A stretch of 64,000 bases of DNA from Actinomycetota bacterium (GCA_020637055.1 JACJWR010000004.1:226841-290840); one strand, 5' to 3'; shown: positions 28,474 to 37,693, counted from the stretch's first letter. Numbers and translations: made by a program. The notes: generated by a model from the sequence alone, not told the origin.

Positions 28474-29186
28474 GACCCCCGGCTGGCGTTGAGTTTGGCG
28501 GCCTCGGCGGTCTTGCGTTCGATGTCGGCCAGGGCGGCCCGGTGTGCGGCCTTGGCCTCGTAGACCTCCCGCCGGTTCTTCACCACTTTTCCGGGGACGC
28601 CGGCGACGATCGACTCCGGCGGTACCTCGCCCCGCACGACCGAGTTCGCCGCCAGGATGCAGCCATTGCCGATCGTGGTGCCCCGCAGCACGGTCACCTT
28701 CGTTCCCAGCCAGCAGTCGGGGCCGATCCGGACTGCGGACTTCACCAGCCCTTGGTCCTTGATCGGGTAGGTGACGTCGTCGTAGACATGGTCGAAGTCG
28801 CAGACGTAGACCCAGTCGGCCACGATGCAGCCCTCGCCGAACTCGATGTCGAGGTAGCCGTTGATGGTGTTGTCGCGGCCGAACACGCACTTGTCCCCGA
28901 TACGCATCGTGCCCTCGTGGGCCCGGATCCTGTTCTCATCGCCCACATGCACCCAACGGCCGACGATCAGGCGTGCGTAGCCCTTGCGGGCGTGCACCTG
29001 CACCCGGCGACCGAGGAAGACGAAACCCTCGGTGATGATGTGGGGATTGCGCAGCCGCCACCAGAAGAAGCGCCAATAGCGCACCAAGTACCACCACGAC
29101 CAGGCACGATTCCGGATCACCCAGCGCAACGATGCCCAGGTCAGGTACCGCGCCTGCCGCGGATCGCGTTGCCGTCTGAAACCCAC
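28398..29186 (-). CDS. left-handed beta-helix (hexapeptide) acyltransferase
   Basis: 262 residues with hexapeptide repeats from about residue 60 to 190, for example VGDENRIRAH, FGRDNTINGY and IGNGCILAANSVVRG, ending GVPGKVVKNRREVYE, as in sugar O-acetyltransferases. An Ala/Lys-rich then Ser/Gly-rich tail follows. The N-terminus is rich in Trp/Arg/Tyr and may lie on the membrane. It resembles the acyltransferase (Rv3034c type) of the mycobacterial methylglucose lipopolysaccharide cluster. The GTG start has TAGAGT six bases upstream. Its 3' end overlaps the MoaD-like gene on the other strand. Confidence 0.83.
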   Translation of the reverse strand: MGFRRQRDPRQARYLTWASLRWVIRNRAWSWWYLVRYWRFFWWRLRNPHIITEGFVFLGRRVQVHARKGYARLIVGRWVHVGDENRIRAHEGTMRIGDKCVFGRDNTINGYLDIEFGEGCIVADWVYVCDFDHVYDDVTYPIKDQGLVKSAVRIGPDCWLGTKVTVLRGTTIGNGCILAANSVVRGEVPPESIVAGVPGKVVKNRREVYEAKAAHRAALADIERKTAEAAKLNASRGSQPPANGGSTSTHAPAGSGTESSGA

Positions 29187-29192
29187 GGCTGC

Positions 29193-29198
29193 ACTCTA
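29193..29198 (-). promoter_or_regulatory. candidate leaderless -10 box (TAGAGT) of the acyltransferase
   Basis: On the minus strand TAGAGT is followed by a six-base spacer and the GTG at 29186. Confidence 0.5.
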
Positions 29199-29211
29199 GT
29201 CACGCCGGGGA

Positions 29212-30423
29212 TCAACTCCCGTCGGACTCCTGCGCCGACCCCCGCACCGATGCCGCCACGTTTCGGTACTCGGCGACGGTGGCGTCGGCGATGTTCGACC
29301 AATTGAACCGCGCCTGCAACGGCGCCGCCGCGGCCGCTGCCCGTTCCGCGGCTGCCGCCGGGTCGTTCAGTGTCCGGTCGATCGCGGCAGCCAGGTCGGT
29401 CGGATTGCCCGGCTCGAACAGCAGACCGGTCACACCGTCGTCCACGATGTCGACCAGTCCGCCGGTCCGTGCGCAGATCACCGGTGCACCCAACGCCATC
29501 GCCTCCAGCGCAACCAGGCCGAAGGGTTCATACAAGCTGGGCACCAGTGCCGCGTCGGCGGAACCCACCAACGCGCGCAGGTCGGCCTCCGGCAGCCATC
29601 CAGAACGCACCACCGAGCCGGCCAGTCCACGCTCGACGATGTCGTGGTCGAACTGGTGCGACTGCCCGCCGTTGCCGGCAACCACGAGTCGGGCCCGGGG
29701 ATGTTCGGACAACACCTGCGGCATGGCGTCGAGCATCGTGAAGATGCCCTTCTCCGCCTCCAGCCGACCGGAGTAGGTGAGCAGCGGGCCGTTCGGAGCC
29801 CACCGTCGGCGGGCCTGCTCCTTCTGCTGCATCGAGGTGTGCCAGATGTCGGTGTCGACGCCGTTGGGGATCACCGTGATGACGTCCGGGGCAACCCCGA
29901 ACTGCGTGGCGATCTCAGCACGCATGGCCGCAGAACATGCGATCAGACCGTCCGCGGACTGGGCCAGGAACCGCTCCACCGAGTCCACGTTCCGGCTGAT
30001 CTCACTGTGCAGATAGCCCTGGTGGCGTCCCCACTCGGTGGCGTGGATGGTCGCCACCAGCGGCACGCCGGCCGCCGCCGAGGCGGTGATGCCTGCCCTC
30101 GTCGTCATCCAGTCGTGGCAGTGGATCACCTCGGGCGCGAAGTCACGGAGGTGCCTGGCCGCTGACGCTGCGAGCGACTCATCGAGGGCGGTGACGATCC
30201 GCAGGAGGAATTCCGGTTCGAACGGCAGCGCCGGTTTGCGGCCCTCGCGGATCACCCGGACGCCATCGACCACGCTGTCGTCCGCGGCGTCGTCGTGCTG
30301 GTCGGTGATCACCATGACGTCGTGTCCGGCAGCGGCCTGGGCCACCGTCAGGGCGTGCACATGCCTGCCCAGGCCGCCGTACACCAGCGGCGGGTACTCC
30401 CAGGCGATATGCATGATTCGCAC
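29212..30423 (-). CDS. GT4 alpha-1,4-glucosyltransferase (Rv3032 / GlgM type)
   Basis: A 403-residue retaining glycosyltransferase with the GlgA-like N-terminus RIMHIAWEYPPLVYGGLGRH, acceptor-side VIHCHDWMT, LLTYSGRLEAEKG and donor-binding PSLYEPFGLVALEAMALG with the E-x7-E motif. Actinobacterial members use nucleotide sugars to extend alpha-1,4-glucan or make maltose 1-phosphate. The GTG at 30423 is chosen because TAGGCT lies seven bases upstream and the protein then opens like relatives (V/M-R-I). Genes on both sides mirror the mycobacterial Rv3030-Rv3034c cluster. It could feed GlgE, but substrate preference cannot be read here. Confidence 0.87.
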   Translation of the reverse strand: MRIMHIAWEYPPLVYGGLGRHVHALTVAQAAAGHDVMVITDQHDDAADDSVVDGVRVIREGRKPALPFEPEFLLRIVTALDESLAASAARHLRDFAPEVIHCHDWMTTRAGITASAAAGVPLVATIHATEWGRHQGYLHSEISRNVDSVERFLAQSADGLIACSAAMRAEIATQFGVAPDVITVIPNGVDTDIWHTSMQQKEQARRRWAPNGPLLTYSGRLEAEKGIFTMLDAMPQVLSEHPRARLVVAGNGGQSHQFDHDIVERGLAGSVVRSGWLPEADLRALVGSADAALVPSLYEPFGLVALEAMALGAPVICARTGGLVDIVDDGVTGLLFEPGNPTDLAAAIDRTLNDPAAAAERAAAAAAPLQARFNWSNIADATVAEYRNVAASVRGSAQESDGS

Positions 30424-30430
30424 GGACGCG

Positions 30431-30436
30431 AGCCTA
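30431..30436 (-). promoter_or_regulatory. candidate leaderless -10 box (TAGGCT) of the GT4 gene
   Basis: On the minus strand TAGGCT is followed by a seven-base spacer and the GTG at 30423. Confidence 0.5.
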
Positions 30437-30504
30437 GGGCAGCCTCCGAGTCGGTGCAGGACGCTGCCGCAATTGCCCTGCCGGTGACGTCGCACGGTAC
30501 GACC

Positions 30505-31284
30505 ATGTGGCGTAATTGGTCGGTGACCTCTGCCGCTGGACTGCCGCTCACCGGAGAACGGACGGTGCCGGGCATCGCACGGGAGGGGTACTGGTTCGCG
30601 CGCCACGAGGCGGTCTACCGTTGGGCTGCCGAGACGTTGACCGCCACCGTCGGTCCGGCAGACGTGCTGGTGGATGCCGGCTGCGGCGAGGGTTATGGTG
30701 CCGACTTCCTGGGCCAGGCGCTCGGAGCCCTCGCAGTGGGCCTGGACTACGACGAAATCACCGCCGCTCACGTGCGCGCCGCCCATCCGGCGGTGGCGGC
30801 GATCCGCGCCAATCTGGCCGCGTTCCCACTGGGCTCGGACAGTTGCGCAGCGGTGGTATCGCTGCAGGTGATCGAGCACTTGTGGGATCTCGCGGGGTTT
30901 CTCGCCGAATGCCGACGGGTGCTCGCACCGAACGGTGCGCTGATCGTGTCGACACCGAATCGTCCGGTGTTCTCGCCGGGGTTGGCCCGCTCGGAGAAGC
31001 CGACCAACCCGTTCCACGTCGAGGAGTTCGATGCCGAACAGGTGTGGGGCATGCTGGACCACGCCGGATTCCGGCAGGTGGAGGTGTTGGGTCTGCACCA
31101 CGGGGCGCGGCTGCAGCGGTGGGAGGCCCAGTTCGGCCCGATCGTCGCAGCGCAGGTGGAGGCGGCGCTCAGCGACGACTGGCCCGAGGAGTTGGAGGCG
31201 TTCGTGGCGGGCGTGCAGGCCGGCGACTTCGAATTCGGTGACGCCGACGGTGCCGCCGACCTGATCGGGATCGGCTGGCGGTGA
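30505..31284 (+). CDS. SAM-dependent methyltransferase (Rv3030-like)
   Basis: 259 residues. SAM motif LVDAGCGEGYGADFL, then VGLDYDEITAAH, VVSLQVIEHLWD and LAPNGALIVSTPN. A GERTVPGIAREGYWFARHEA stretch (20 residues) before the fold is typical of the actinobacterial subgroup next to GH57 branching enzymes. The start ATG at 30505 is uncertain; GTG at 30523 is possible. The stop overlaps the GTG of the GH57 gene (GTGA), so the pair is coupled as in mycobacteria. Probable role: O-methylation of an alpha-glucan or glucosylated lipid precursor, by context. Confidence 0.82.
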   Translation: MWRNWSVTSAAGLPLTGERTVPGIAREGYWFARHEAVYRWAAETLTATVGPADVLVDAGCGEGYGADFLGQALGALAVGLDYDEITAAHVRAAHPAVAAIRANLAAFPLGSDSCAAVVSLQVIEHLWDLAGFLAECRRVLAPNGALIVSTPNRPVFSPGLARSEKPTNPFHVEEFDAEQVWGMLDHAGFRQVEVLGLHHGARLQRWEAQFGPIVAAQVEAALSDDWPEELEAFVAGVQAGDFEFGDADGAADLIGIGWR

Positions 31285-32792
31285 GCCGCGGCGCTCTTGC
31301 CCTGGTGCTTCACAGCCACCTGCCGTGGCTGGCGCATCACGGTCGTTGGCCGGTGGGGGAGGAGTGGCTCTACCAGGCGTGGGGCACCAGCTACCTGCAG
31401 GTGCTCGACGTGCTCGACCGGCTGGCGGCACGGGGGCGCACCGACGTGCTGACCTTGGGGGTGACCCCGGTGCTCGCGGCGCAACTCGACGACCCGTATT
31501 GCCTGACAGCGTTCGAGACATGGCTGGGATTCTGGCGCGAGCGCAGTGCCGAATTGGCCGGCGACGCCGACCCGGCTCTGCGCGAGTTGGCGGGCTACGA
31601 ATACCGCTGCGCCGCATGGGCCACCGAACAGCACGCCGCCCGCGGGCCGCTTTCCGCGTCCCTGCGGCGACTGGCGGATGCCGGTGTGATCGAACTGCTC
31701 GGCGGTCCGGCCACACACGAGTTCCAACCGCTCTACGACGACGAGGTGGTCACCGCGTTGCTGCGGGTCGGCCGTGACGATGCGGTCGAGCGCTGGGGTC
31801 GGCGGACGGCGGGGATCTGGGCTCCCGAGTGCGGCTACCGGCCGGGTCTAGAGGAGGTCTACGCCGCCGAACAGGTGACGCATTTCGTGGTGGACGGACC
31901 CACGTTCCTGCACGTCGGGGCACAGCCCTGGGCAGGCCGACCGGTCGGCGACAGCGACGTGGTGGCGTTCGCCCGCGACCTCGACGTCACCTATCGGGTG
32001 TGGTCGCCCAAGCGGGGGTACCCATCCGATCCGGCCTACCGCGATTTCTACGCGGTGCATCACGGCTCCGGCTTCCGACCCTCGCGGGTGACCAGCGTGC
32101 ACACCCCGGATCATGCGAAGGAGCCGTATCGGCCGGAGGCCACAGCGGCTGTGGTTCAACGTGATGCCGCCGACTTCGTCTCCGTGGTGGCCGCGAAACT
32201 CGATCAAATCGGCGCCCAGCGGGGTTCACCCGGCTTGGTCGTCGCGGCCTACGACACCGAACTTTTCGGCCACTGGTGGCATGAGGGGCCCGCCTGGCTG
32301 GAGCGGGTGCTGGAACTGCTCCCGGAGGCCGGCATCGAGGTGACCACCCTCAGCCGGGCTCGCCGCGACGGCTACGTCGATCCCCAGCCGGTGGAGTTGG
32401 CACCCGGTTCGTGGGGATCCGGCAAAGACTGGCGGGTCTGGGCCGGAACCCCGGTCGCCGACCTGGTGCGGGACAACGATCGGCTGGTGCGACGGTGGCG
32501 GTCGGTGCGCACCCGCCCTTCCCCGGCCTCCGTGGGTCGCGATCCGGTCGCCGACCAACTCGCCCGGGAGGCCATGCTCGCGCTGTCCAGCGACTGGGCC
32601 TTCATGGTCACGAAGGACACCGCCGCGCAGTACGCACGCTCGCGCCACGACCTGCACCACCGAAGGTTCCACGCTTTGGCAGATGCCTTGGCAGACATCG
32701 AGTATGAGCCCGCCCGGCTACTCGAGTTGGCGAACGAGTTCCGTGCTTCGGACGGGCCGTTCGGCCACGTGGACGCCCGTGCGTTGTGGTGA
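31281..32792 (+). CDS. GH57 1,4-alpha-glucan branching enzyme-like protein
   Basis: 503 residues. The GH57 motifs are present: LVLHSHLPWLAHHG, EFQPLY, GIWAPECGYRPG with the catalytic Glu, AAYDTELFGHWWHEGP with the catalytic Asp, and the C-terminal SSDWAFMVTKDTAAQYA of the branching-enzyme subgroup. It is the Rv3031-type enzyme. With the GH13 GlgB it gives the cell two branching enzymes of different fold, as in mycobacteria, where the GH57 enzyme is tied to methylglucose lipopolysaccharide. The GTG start overlaps the methyltransferase stop. Confidence 0.9.
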   Translation: MSRGALALVLHSHLPWLAHHGRWPVGEEWLYQAWGTSYLQVLDVLDRLAARGRTDVLTLGVTPVLAAQLDDPYCLTAFETWLGFWRERSAELAGDADPALRELAGYEYRCAAWATEQHAARGPLSASLRRLADAGVIELLGGPATHEFQPLYDDEVVTALLRVGRDDAVERWGRRTAGIWAPECGYRPGLEEVYAAEQVTHFVVDGPTFLHVGAQPWAGRPVGDSDVVAFARDLDVTYRVWSPKRGYPSDPAYRDFYAVHHGSGFRPSRVTSVHTPDHAKEPYRPEATAAVVQRDAADFVSVVAAKLDQIGAQRGSPGLVVAAYDTELFGHWWHEGPAWLERVLELLPEAGIEVTTLSRARRDGYVDPQPVELAPGSWGSGKDWRVWAGTPVADLVRDNDRLVRRWRSVRTRPSPASVGRDPVADQLAREAMLALSSDWAFMVTKDTAAQYARSRHDLHHRRFHALADALADIEYEPARLLELANEFRASDGPFGHVDARALW

Positions 32793-32804
32793 GGGGACCT
32801 GGCG

Positions 32805-32833
32805 TTGGCGCCTTTCCTACTCGCCGGTAACAT
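32805..32833 (+). promoter_or_regulatory. candidate promoter of etfBA
   Basis: TTGGCG (32805-32810), a 17-base spacer, then TAACAT (32828-32833) form a near-consensus housekeeping promoter 86 bases before the etfB start. It lies in the only gap between the GH57 and etfB genes. Confidence 0.55.
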
Positions 32834-32919
32834 AGCGGGCAACGACGCGTCGACCCCGACGGCGTCGCATTCGCCGGTAGCCGCCGGTATCTGATTCCTC
32901 CTGGAGGTAGTGGCACGAG

Positions 32920-33699
32920 ATGAAGATCGTGGTCTGCGTCAAGCAGGTGCCCGACACATGGGCCGAGAAGAAACTGAACCCGGCAGACAGCACTCTTGAC
33001 CGCGCGTCGGTCGATGCCGTGGTGAACGAGCTCGACGAATACGCCATCGAAGAGGCGCTTCAGTTGGCGGAGGCCAACGGCGGCGAGGTCGTGGTGTTGT
33101 CGATGGGCCCGGACCGGGCGACCGAATCGATCCGCAAGGCGCTGAGCATGGGTGCCGCACGGGGCGTGCACGTGCTCGACGATGCACTGCACGGATCGTG
33201 CGCCATGGGCACATCCAAGGCGTTGGCCAAGGCGATCGAGGCTGAGGCTCCGGACCTGGTGGTCTTCGGATCCGAATCCACCGACGCCCGCATGTCCGTG
33301 GTCCCGGCCATGGTGGCCGAGCGCCTCGGCTACCCGCAGCTCACCTTCGCCAACAAGGTCGAGATCGACGGCGGCACGGTGAAGATCCAGCGCATCACCG
33401 AAGCCGGCTACGACGAGGTCGAGGCCGCGGGTCCGGCTGTGGTCAGCGTGGTGGAGAAGATCAACGAGCCCCGCTACCCCAACTTCAAGGGGATCATGGC
33501 CGCGAAGAAGAAGCCGATCGACACCAAGGCGTTGGCCGACCTCGGCCTTGCCGCCGATGAGGTCGGCACCGCAGGTGCGAGCACCGCAGTGGTCGAGTTC
33601 GCCGACGCGCCGCCCCGCGCGGCCGGCCAGATCGTCACCGACGACGGCAACGGCGGCGTGAAGATCGCCGAATTCCTGTCCACCCAGAAGTTCATCTAG
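32920..33699 (+). CDS. etfB: electron transfer flavoprotein, beta subunit
   Basis: A 259-residue ETF small subunit. It starts MKIVVCVKQVPDTWAEKKL, has NELDEYAIEEALQLAE and the signature region VFGSESTDARMSVVPAMVAE, and ends in the actinobacterial tail GGVKIAEFLSTQKFI. With EtfA it accepts electrons from acyl-CoA dehydrogenases and passes them to the quinone pool. GGAGG is present but about 12 bases before the ATG, a longer spacing than usual. EtfA follows after 14 bases. Confidence 0.96.
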   Translation: MKIVVCVKQVPDTWAEKKLNPADSTLDRASVDAVVNELDEYAIEEALQLAEANGGEVVVLSMGPDRATESIRKALSMGAARGVHVLDDALHGSCAMGTSKALAKAIEAEAPDLVVFGSESTDARMSVVPAMVAERLGYPQLTFANKVEIDGGTVKIQRITEAGYDEVEAAGPAVVSVVEKINEPRYPNFKGIMAAKKKPIDTKALADLGLAADEVGTAGASTAVVEFADAPPRAAGQIVTDDGNGGVKIAEFLSTQKFI

Positions 33700-33713
33700 G
33701 AGCGCGCAACACC

Positions 33714-34667
33714 ATGGCTGAAATTCTCGTTCTCGCCGACCACACCGATGGTGAGGTCAAGAAGGTCACTCTCGAGTTGCTGACGTTGGCCCGCTCCGTC
33801 GGCGAACCGGCCGCCGTAGTGGTCGGCGCCGGAGCCGACAAGGCCATCCCGGTGCTCGCCGAACACGGTGCCGAGAAGGTCTACGTGGCCGACTCCGCCG
33901 AACTCGACGAATACCTGGTGGCGCCCAAGGTCGCCGTGCTCGCCCAGGTGGTCGCCACCTCGGCGCCCGCCGCGGTGCTGATCGCCTCGTCTGCTGAGGG
34001 CAAGGAGATCGCCGGTCGCCTGGCGATCCGTCTCGACAGCGGTGTGATCACCGATGCGGTCGGGCTCGCGGCGGATCTGTCGGCCACGCAGTCCATCTTC
34101 GGTGGCGGCGTGATCGTCACCGCCAAGGTGAACTCCGGTGTGCCGGTGATCACCGTTCGCCCGAACTCATCCCCGGTTGAGGCGGTGGCCGGCGCCGGTG
34201 AGCGGGTCGACGTGACCGTCGACCTCGCCGATTCGGACAAGGCCGCCAAGGTGACCGGCAGCGTGGAGCAGGCTCGCGACGCTCGCCCGGATCTGGCCGA
34301 AGCCGCAATCGTGGTCTCCGGTGGTCGCGGCGTCGGCAGCGCCGACAACTTCGCGATCATCGAGGCGCTGGCCGATACCCTCGGCGCCGCCGTGGGTGCC
34401 TCTCGCGCCGCAACCGACGCCGGTTGGTACCCGCACCAGTTCCAGGTGGGTCAGACCGGCAAGACCGTGTCGCCGCAGCTGTACATCGCGAACGGCATCT
34501 CCGGTGCGATCCAGCACCGGGCCGGCATGCAGACGTCCAAGACCATCGTGGTGGTCAACAAGGACGCCGAAGCTCCGATCTTCGAACTGGCCGACTACGG
34601 CATCGTCGGTGACCTCTTCACCGTCGTGCCGCAGTTGACCGAGGAGATCAAGAAGCGCAAGGGCTAG
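33714..34667 (+). CDS. etfA: electron transfer flavoprotein, alpha subunit
   Basis: 317 residues. The C-terminal FAD-binding half is clear: SGGRGVGSADNFAIIEALAD, GASRAATDAGWYPHQFQVGQ, LYIANGISGAIQHRAGMQ and INKDAEAPIF-like VVNKDAEAPIFELADYGIVG. It forms a heterodimer with EtfB and serves fatty-acid and branched acyl-CoA oxidation. It ends just before a long terminator hairpin. Confidence 0.96.
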   Translation: MAEILVLADHTDGEVKKVTLELLTLARSVGEPAAVVVGAGADKAIPVLAEHGAEKVYVADSAELDEYLVAPKVAVLAQVVATSAPAAVLIASSAEGKEIAGRLAIRLDSGVITDAVGLAADLSATQSIFGGGVIVTAKVNSGVPVITVRPNSSPVEAVAGAGERVDVTVDLADSDKAAKVTGSVEQARDARPDLAEAAIVVSGGRGVGSADNFAIIEALADTLGAAVGASRAATDAGWYPHQFQVGQTGKTVSPQLYIANGISGAIQHRAGMQTSKTIVVVNKDAEAPIFELADYGIVGDLFTVVPQLTEEIKKRKG

Positions 34668-34686
34668 TCCCCACGCCGCAGTTCTC

Positions 34687-34733
34687 ACTGCGCCCCGCAG
34701 TTGGCCGCACGCCGGTCAACCGCGGGGCGCAGT
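34687..34733 (+). terminator. intrinsic terminator after etfBA
   Basis: The outer arms ACTGCGCCCCGC and GCGGGGCGCAGT are perfectly complementary. An inner GTTGGCCG/CGGTCAAC pairing extends the stem to about 20 bp around a short loop. CGGCTTTCG follows. It lies 20 bases after the etfA stop. Confidence 0.75.
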
Positions 34734-34750
34734 CGGCTTTCGTGGCACGA

Positions 34751-34797
34751 TTCGGCGCCGGCAACCCGGCTGGGGAGCGCGTTCGGCGCCGGCAACC
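34751..34797 (+). repeat. two 16-bp direct repeats upstream of the decarboxylase gene
   Basis: TTCGGCGCCGGCAACC occurs at 34751-34766 and again at 34782-34797, 31 bp apart (about three helical turns). Each contains the palindrome GGCGCC. They lie between the etfA terminator and a TAGCCT box at 34865, so they could be paired operator sites. Confidence 0.5.
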
Positions 34798-34915
34798 TGA
34801 CTGCGCGGCGCGCTGACCGGACCAAACCCGACTGCCCGCCCGTCCCTGTGTCGCCATCTCTAGGTAGCCTCGATCGCAGCGAGCGGCACCGGCCGCGAAT
34901 CGGGAGGCAACAGCG

Positions 34916-37693
34916 ATGGAACCAATCGTGTCGGTCACCGGGGACACGCTCAGCGACCTCTTCGGGTACGGAGCACGTCGGGAGGACTACTGGCGCTCGA
35001 TCCAACGGGCCGCCGATACGGCGCTCCGCCACCCCAAGGAGGACTCCGCCGAGCGACTGCTGCAGTGGCTTCGGACCCTCATCCCGGTGGAGTCCTACTG
35101 GGGTTTTCCCGGCACCCGGGTGCTCCAGCAGTTGGTGGAAGTGCTCGAGGAGGGAGACCTCGAGGCCTTCGACGTGGCTGCTCGGAACATCAGTGCGGCG
35201 CTGCACACGAAGTCCTACCGGCGTCACCCGGCAGCCGCCGACGTCTTCGAACCTCGGCACACCGTGGCCGACGATGACGACGACGAAGAGGAAGAAGTCT
35301 CCTCCCGGCCGTACTTCGAGGTGCTCATCGTGGGCGGTCTCGATCCGGACGACCACAACGGCCTCGCCCGGGCGCTGCAGGGCCTGCGTGACTCCTCCGA
35401 CGACTTCCGCTACGAGTGTGTGACGGTCGAATCGTTCCAGGACGCCGTCGTCGCGCTGTCGCTCAATCAGGAGTTCCAGGCCATGGTGGCCCTCGATGGA
35501 TTTCCCTACCACAGCACTTCCGAACTTCCGCATCTGGAGCAGTTCCTCAGCGGTCGGGGCGTCCCGCGCACCGGCGACCTGGGACTACCGCTGCTCAACG
35601 TCGTGCAGGACTTCCTGCCGCACCTCGATCGCTACCTGCTGGCCGACCGTGGCTGGGAACTCATCGCGGGCACCTCGGAGGCGGCGGCCGCGCGACGGAT
35701 CTTCTTCGGCATCGAAGAACTGCGTGAGTTGCACCTGAGCATCCTCGACGGCGTGCGCGAGCGCTTCCAGACGCCCTTCTTCGACAACCTCAAGTCCTAC
35801 GCCCAGCGTCCCATGGGCACCTACCACGCGTTGCCCATCGCCCGCGGAAAATCCATCATGAACTCCAACTGGATCCGCGACATGGGCGAGTTCTACGGCC
35901 GGAACATCTTCCTGGCGGAGTCGTCGGCCACCACGGGCGGTCTCGACAGCCTGCTGGAGCCCACCGGCAACATCAAGAAGGCGCAGGAGTTGGCCGCACG
36001 CGCCTTCGGCGCCGACCACGCCTACTACGCGACCAACGGGACCTCGACCTCCAACAAGATCGTCGTGCAGGCGTTGTGCCGTCCCGGCGACATCGTGTTG
36101 ATCGACCGGGACTGCCACAAATCCCACCACTACGCGTGTGTGCTGGCCGGCGCCCAGCCGTACTACGTCGATGCCTTCAGACTGACCGAATATTCGATGT
36201 ACGGCGGAGTACCGATCGACCGGATCAAGGCCGCGCTGCTGGAACTGAAGTCCGAAGGGCTGCTGGACCGGGTGCGGATGCTCATCCTCACCAACGCCAC
36301 CTTCGACGGTCACATGGCACACACGTTGCGCACGATGTCAGAGTGTTTGGCGATCAAACCGGACCTGGTCTTCCTCTGGGATGAAGCCTGGTCAGCCGCC
36401 GCCTCATTCTCGCCCTACCTGCGCCGGCGCACGGCCATGGGAGGTGCGGCCGCATTGCGGCGGATGCAGTCGAGTGAGACCTACCGCAGTCGATACGACA
36501 CGTTCGCCGAGCAGGGCATCGCCCTCGACGGCAGCGATCCGCGGGCGTTCACAGCGGAGCTGCTGCCGAATCCGGACGAATTCCACGTTCGCGTCTACCA
36601 GACGACTTCGGTCCACAAGTCGATGTCGGCCCTGCGGCAGGCCTCGATGATCCTGGTGGCCGACCAGTATTTCGGCGATGTCAAGGAGCCGTTCAAGGAG
36701 GCCTTCTACACCCACACCTCCACCTCGCCCAACCAGCAGATCATCGCGACCCTGGACGTGGCCCGACGACAGATGGAACTCGAAGGATTCGAGTTGGTCT
36801 CCAGGGCACTGCAGCTCGCCGTCGAGCTCCGCCAACTGATCAACGAGAATCCGACCATCTCCAGGTACTTCCGGGCGCTGGGCGCCAAGGAGATGATTCC
36901 GCCCCAATACCGCAAGTCCGGCCAGGAACCGGGTCGCGAGGACCAGCCCGCCTGGGCGCTCACCCTGGCCGCCATCGAGTCCGACGAGTTCTTCCTCGAC
37001 CTGACTAGGGTGACCGTGATGTGCGGCCGCGCCGGCATGAACGGCGCCGAGTTCAAAGCCCTCCTCGCCAGCGACTACGAGATCCAGATCAACAAGACCT
37101 CGCGCAACAGCGTGCTGTTCCAGATCAACATCAACAACACCCGCGGCGACGTCGCACAGGTGATCAAAGTGTTGGCCGACATCTCGCGCAAGCTTGACGA
37201 CCATCTGCGCAGTTGCAGCGAGGAGGAGCGCGCCGAGTTCGCGGCCCGAGTGGTCGAACTGGTCGACGATGTGCCGGAACTGCCCAACTTCAGCCGGTTC
37301 CATGACGCCTTCCGCGACGATCCCGCCAGCCCGACCCGCCACGGCCATATGCGGGAGGCGTTCTACCTCGCCTACGATCCGGACAACTGCGAGCACCTCC
37401 GATTGGACTCCCCGGAACTCGACGAGAGGTTGGCCAACGGTCCCGAAGTGGTGGGGGCTAACTTCGTCATCCCGTATCCGCCCGGTTTCCCGGTGATCGT
37501 GCCCGGGCAGGTGGTCACCTCGGAGATCGTCGACTTCATGCGCAGGCTCGACGTATCGGAGATCCACGGCTACGACGCGCAGCGCGGTCTGAAGTTGTTC
37601 ACCACCGAGGCGCTGGCCCGGGTGGCCGCCGATCGGGAGCACCGACCGTCAGCGGCGACGGCAGCGCCGAACGAGGACCAAACCGACACGTAG
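34916..37693 (+). CDS. PLP-dependent Orn/Lys/Arg decarboxylase family protein, long form
   Basis: A 925-residue fold-type I decarboxylase. An N-terminal segment of about 130 residues precedes an acidic run (DDDDDEEEE, near 139-147), then the wing domain, then the PLP core with NGTSTSNKIVVQAL, DRDCHKSHHY, FLWDEAWSA and the Schiff-base Lys in TTSVHKSMSALRQASM near residue 567. The C-terminal domain includes YDAQRGLKLFTTEAL. Well-known inducible or constitutive bacterial enzymes have about 715-755 residues, so the N-terminal addition is extra. It would convert a basic amino acid to a polyamine-type amine; which one is unclear. GGGAGG lies before the ATG, with TAGCCT at 34865-34870 as a likely -10. 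Confidence 0.88.
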   Translation: MEPIVSVTGDTLSDLFGYGARREDYWRSIQRAADTALRHPKEDSAERLLQWLRTLIPVESYWGFPGTRVLQQLVEVLEEGDLEAFDVAARNISAALHTKSYRRHPAAADVFEPRHTVADDDDDEEEEVSSRPYFEVLIVGGLDPDDHNGLARALQGLRDSSDDFRYECVTVESFQDAVVALSLNQEFQAMVALDGFPYHSTSELPHLEQFLSGRGVPRTGDLGLPLLNVVQDFLPHLDRYLLADRGWELIAGTSEAAAARRIFFGIEELRELHLSILDGVRERFQTPFFDNLKSYAQRPMGTYHALPIARGKSIMNSNWIRDMGEFYGRNIFLAESSATTGGLDSLLEPTGNIKKAQELAARAFGADHAYYATNGTSTSNKIVVQALCRPGDIVLIDRDCHKSHHYACVLAGAQPYYVDAFRLTEYSMYGGVPIDRIKAALLELKSEGLLDRVRMLILTNATFDGHMAHTLRTMSECLAIKPDLVFLWDEAWSAAASFSPYLRRRTAMGGAAALRRMQSSETYRSRYDTFAEQGIALDGSDPRAFTAELLPNPDEFHVRVYQTTSVHKSMSALRQASMILVADQYFGDVKEPFKEAFYTHTSTSPNQQIIATLDVARRQMELEGFELVSRALQLAVELRQLINENPTISRYFRALGAKEMIPPQYRKSGQEPGREDQPAWALTLAAIESDEFFLDLTRVTVMCGRAGMNGAEFKALLASDYEIQINKTSRNSVLFQININNTRGDVAQVIKVLADISRKLDDHLRSCSEEERAEFAARVVELVDDVPELPNFSRFHDAFRDDPASPTRHGHMREAFYLAYDPDNCEHLRLDSPELDERLANGPEVVGANFVIPYPPGFPVIVPGQVVTSEIVDFMRRLDVSEIHGYDAQRGLKLFTTEALARVAADREHRPSAATAAPNEDQTDT

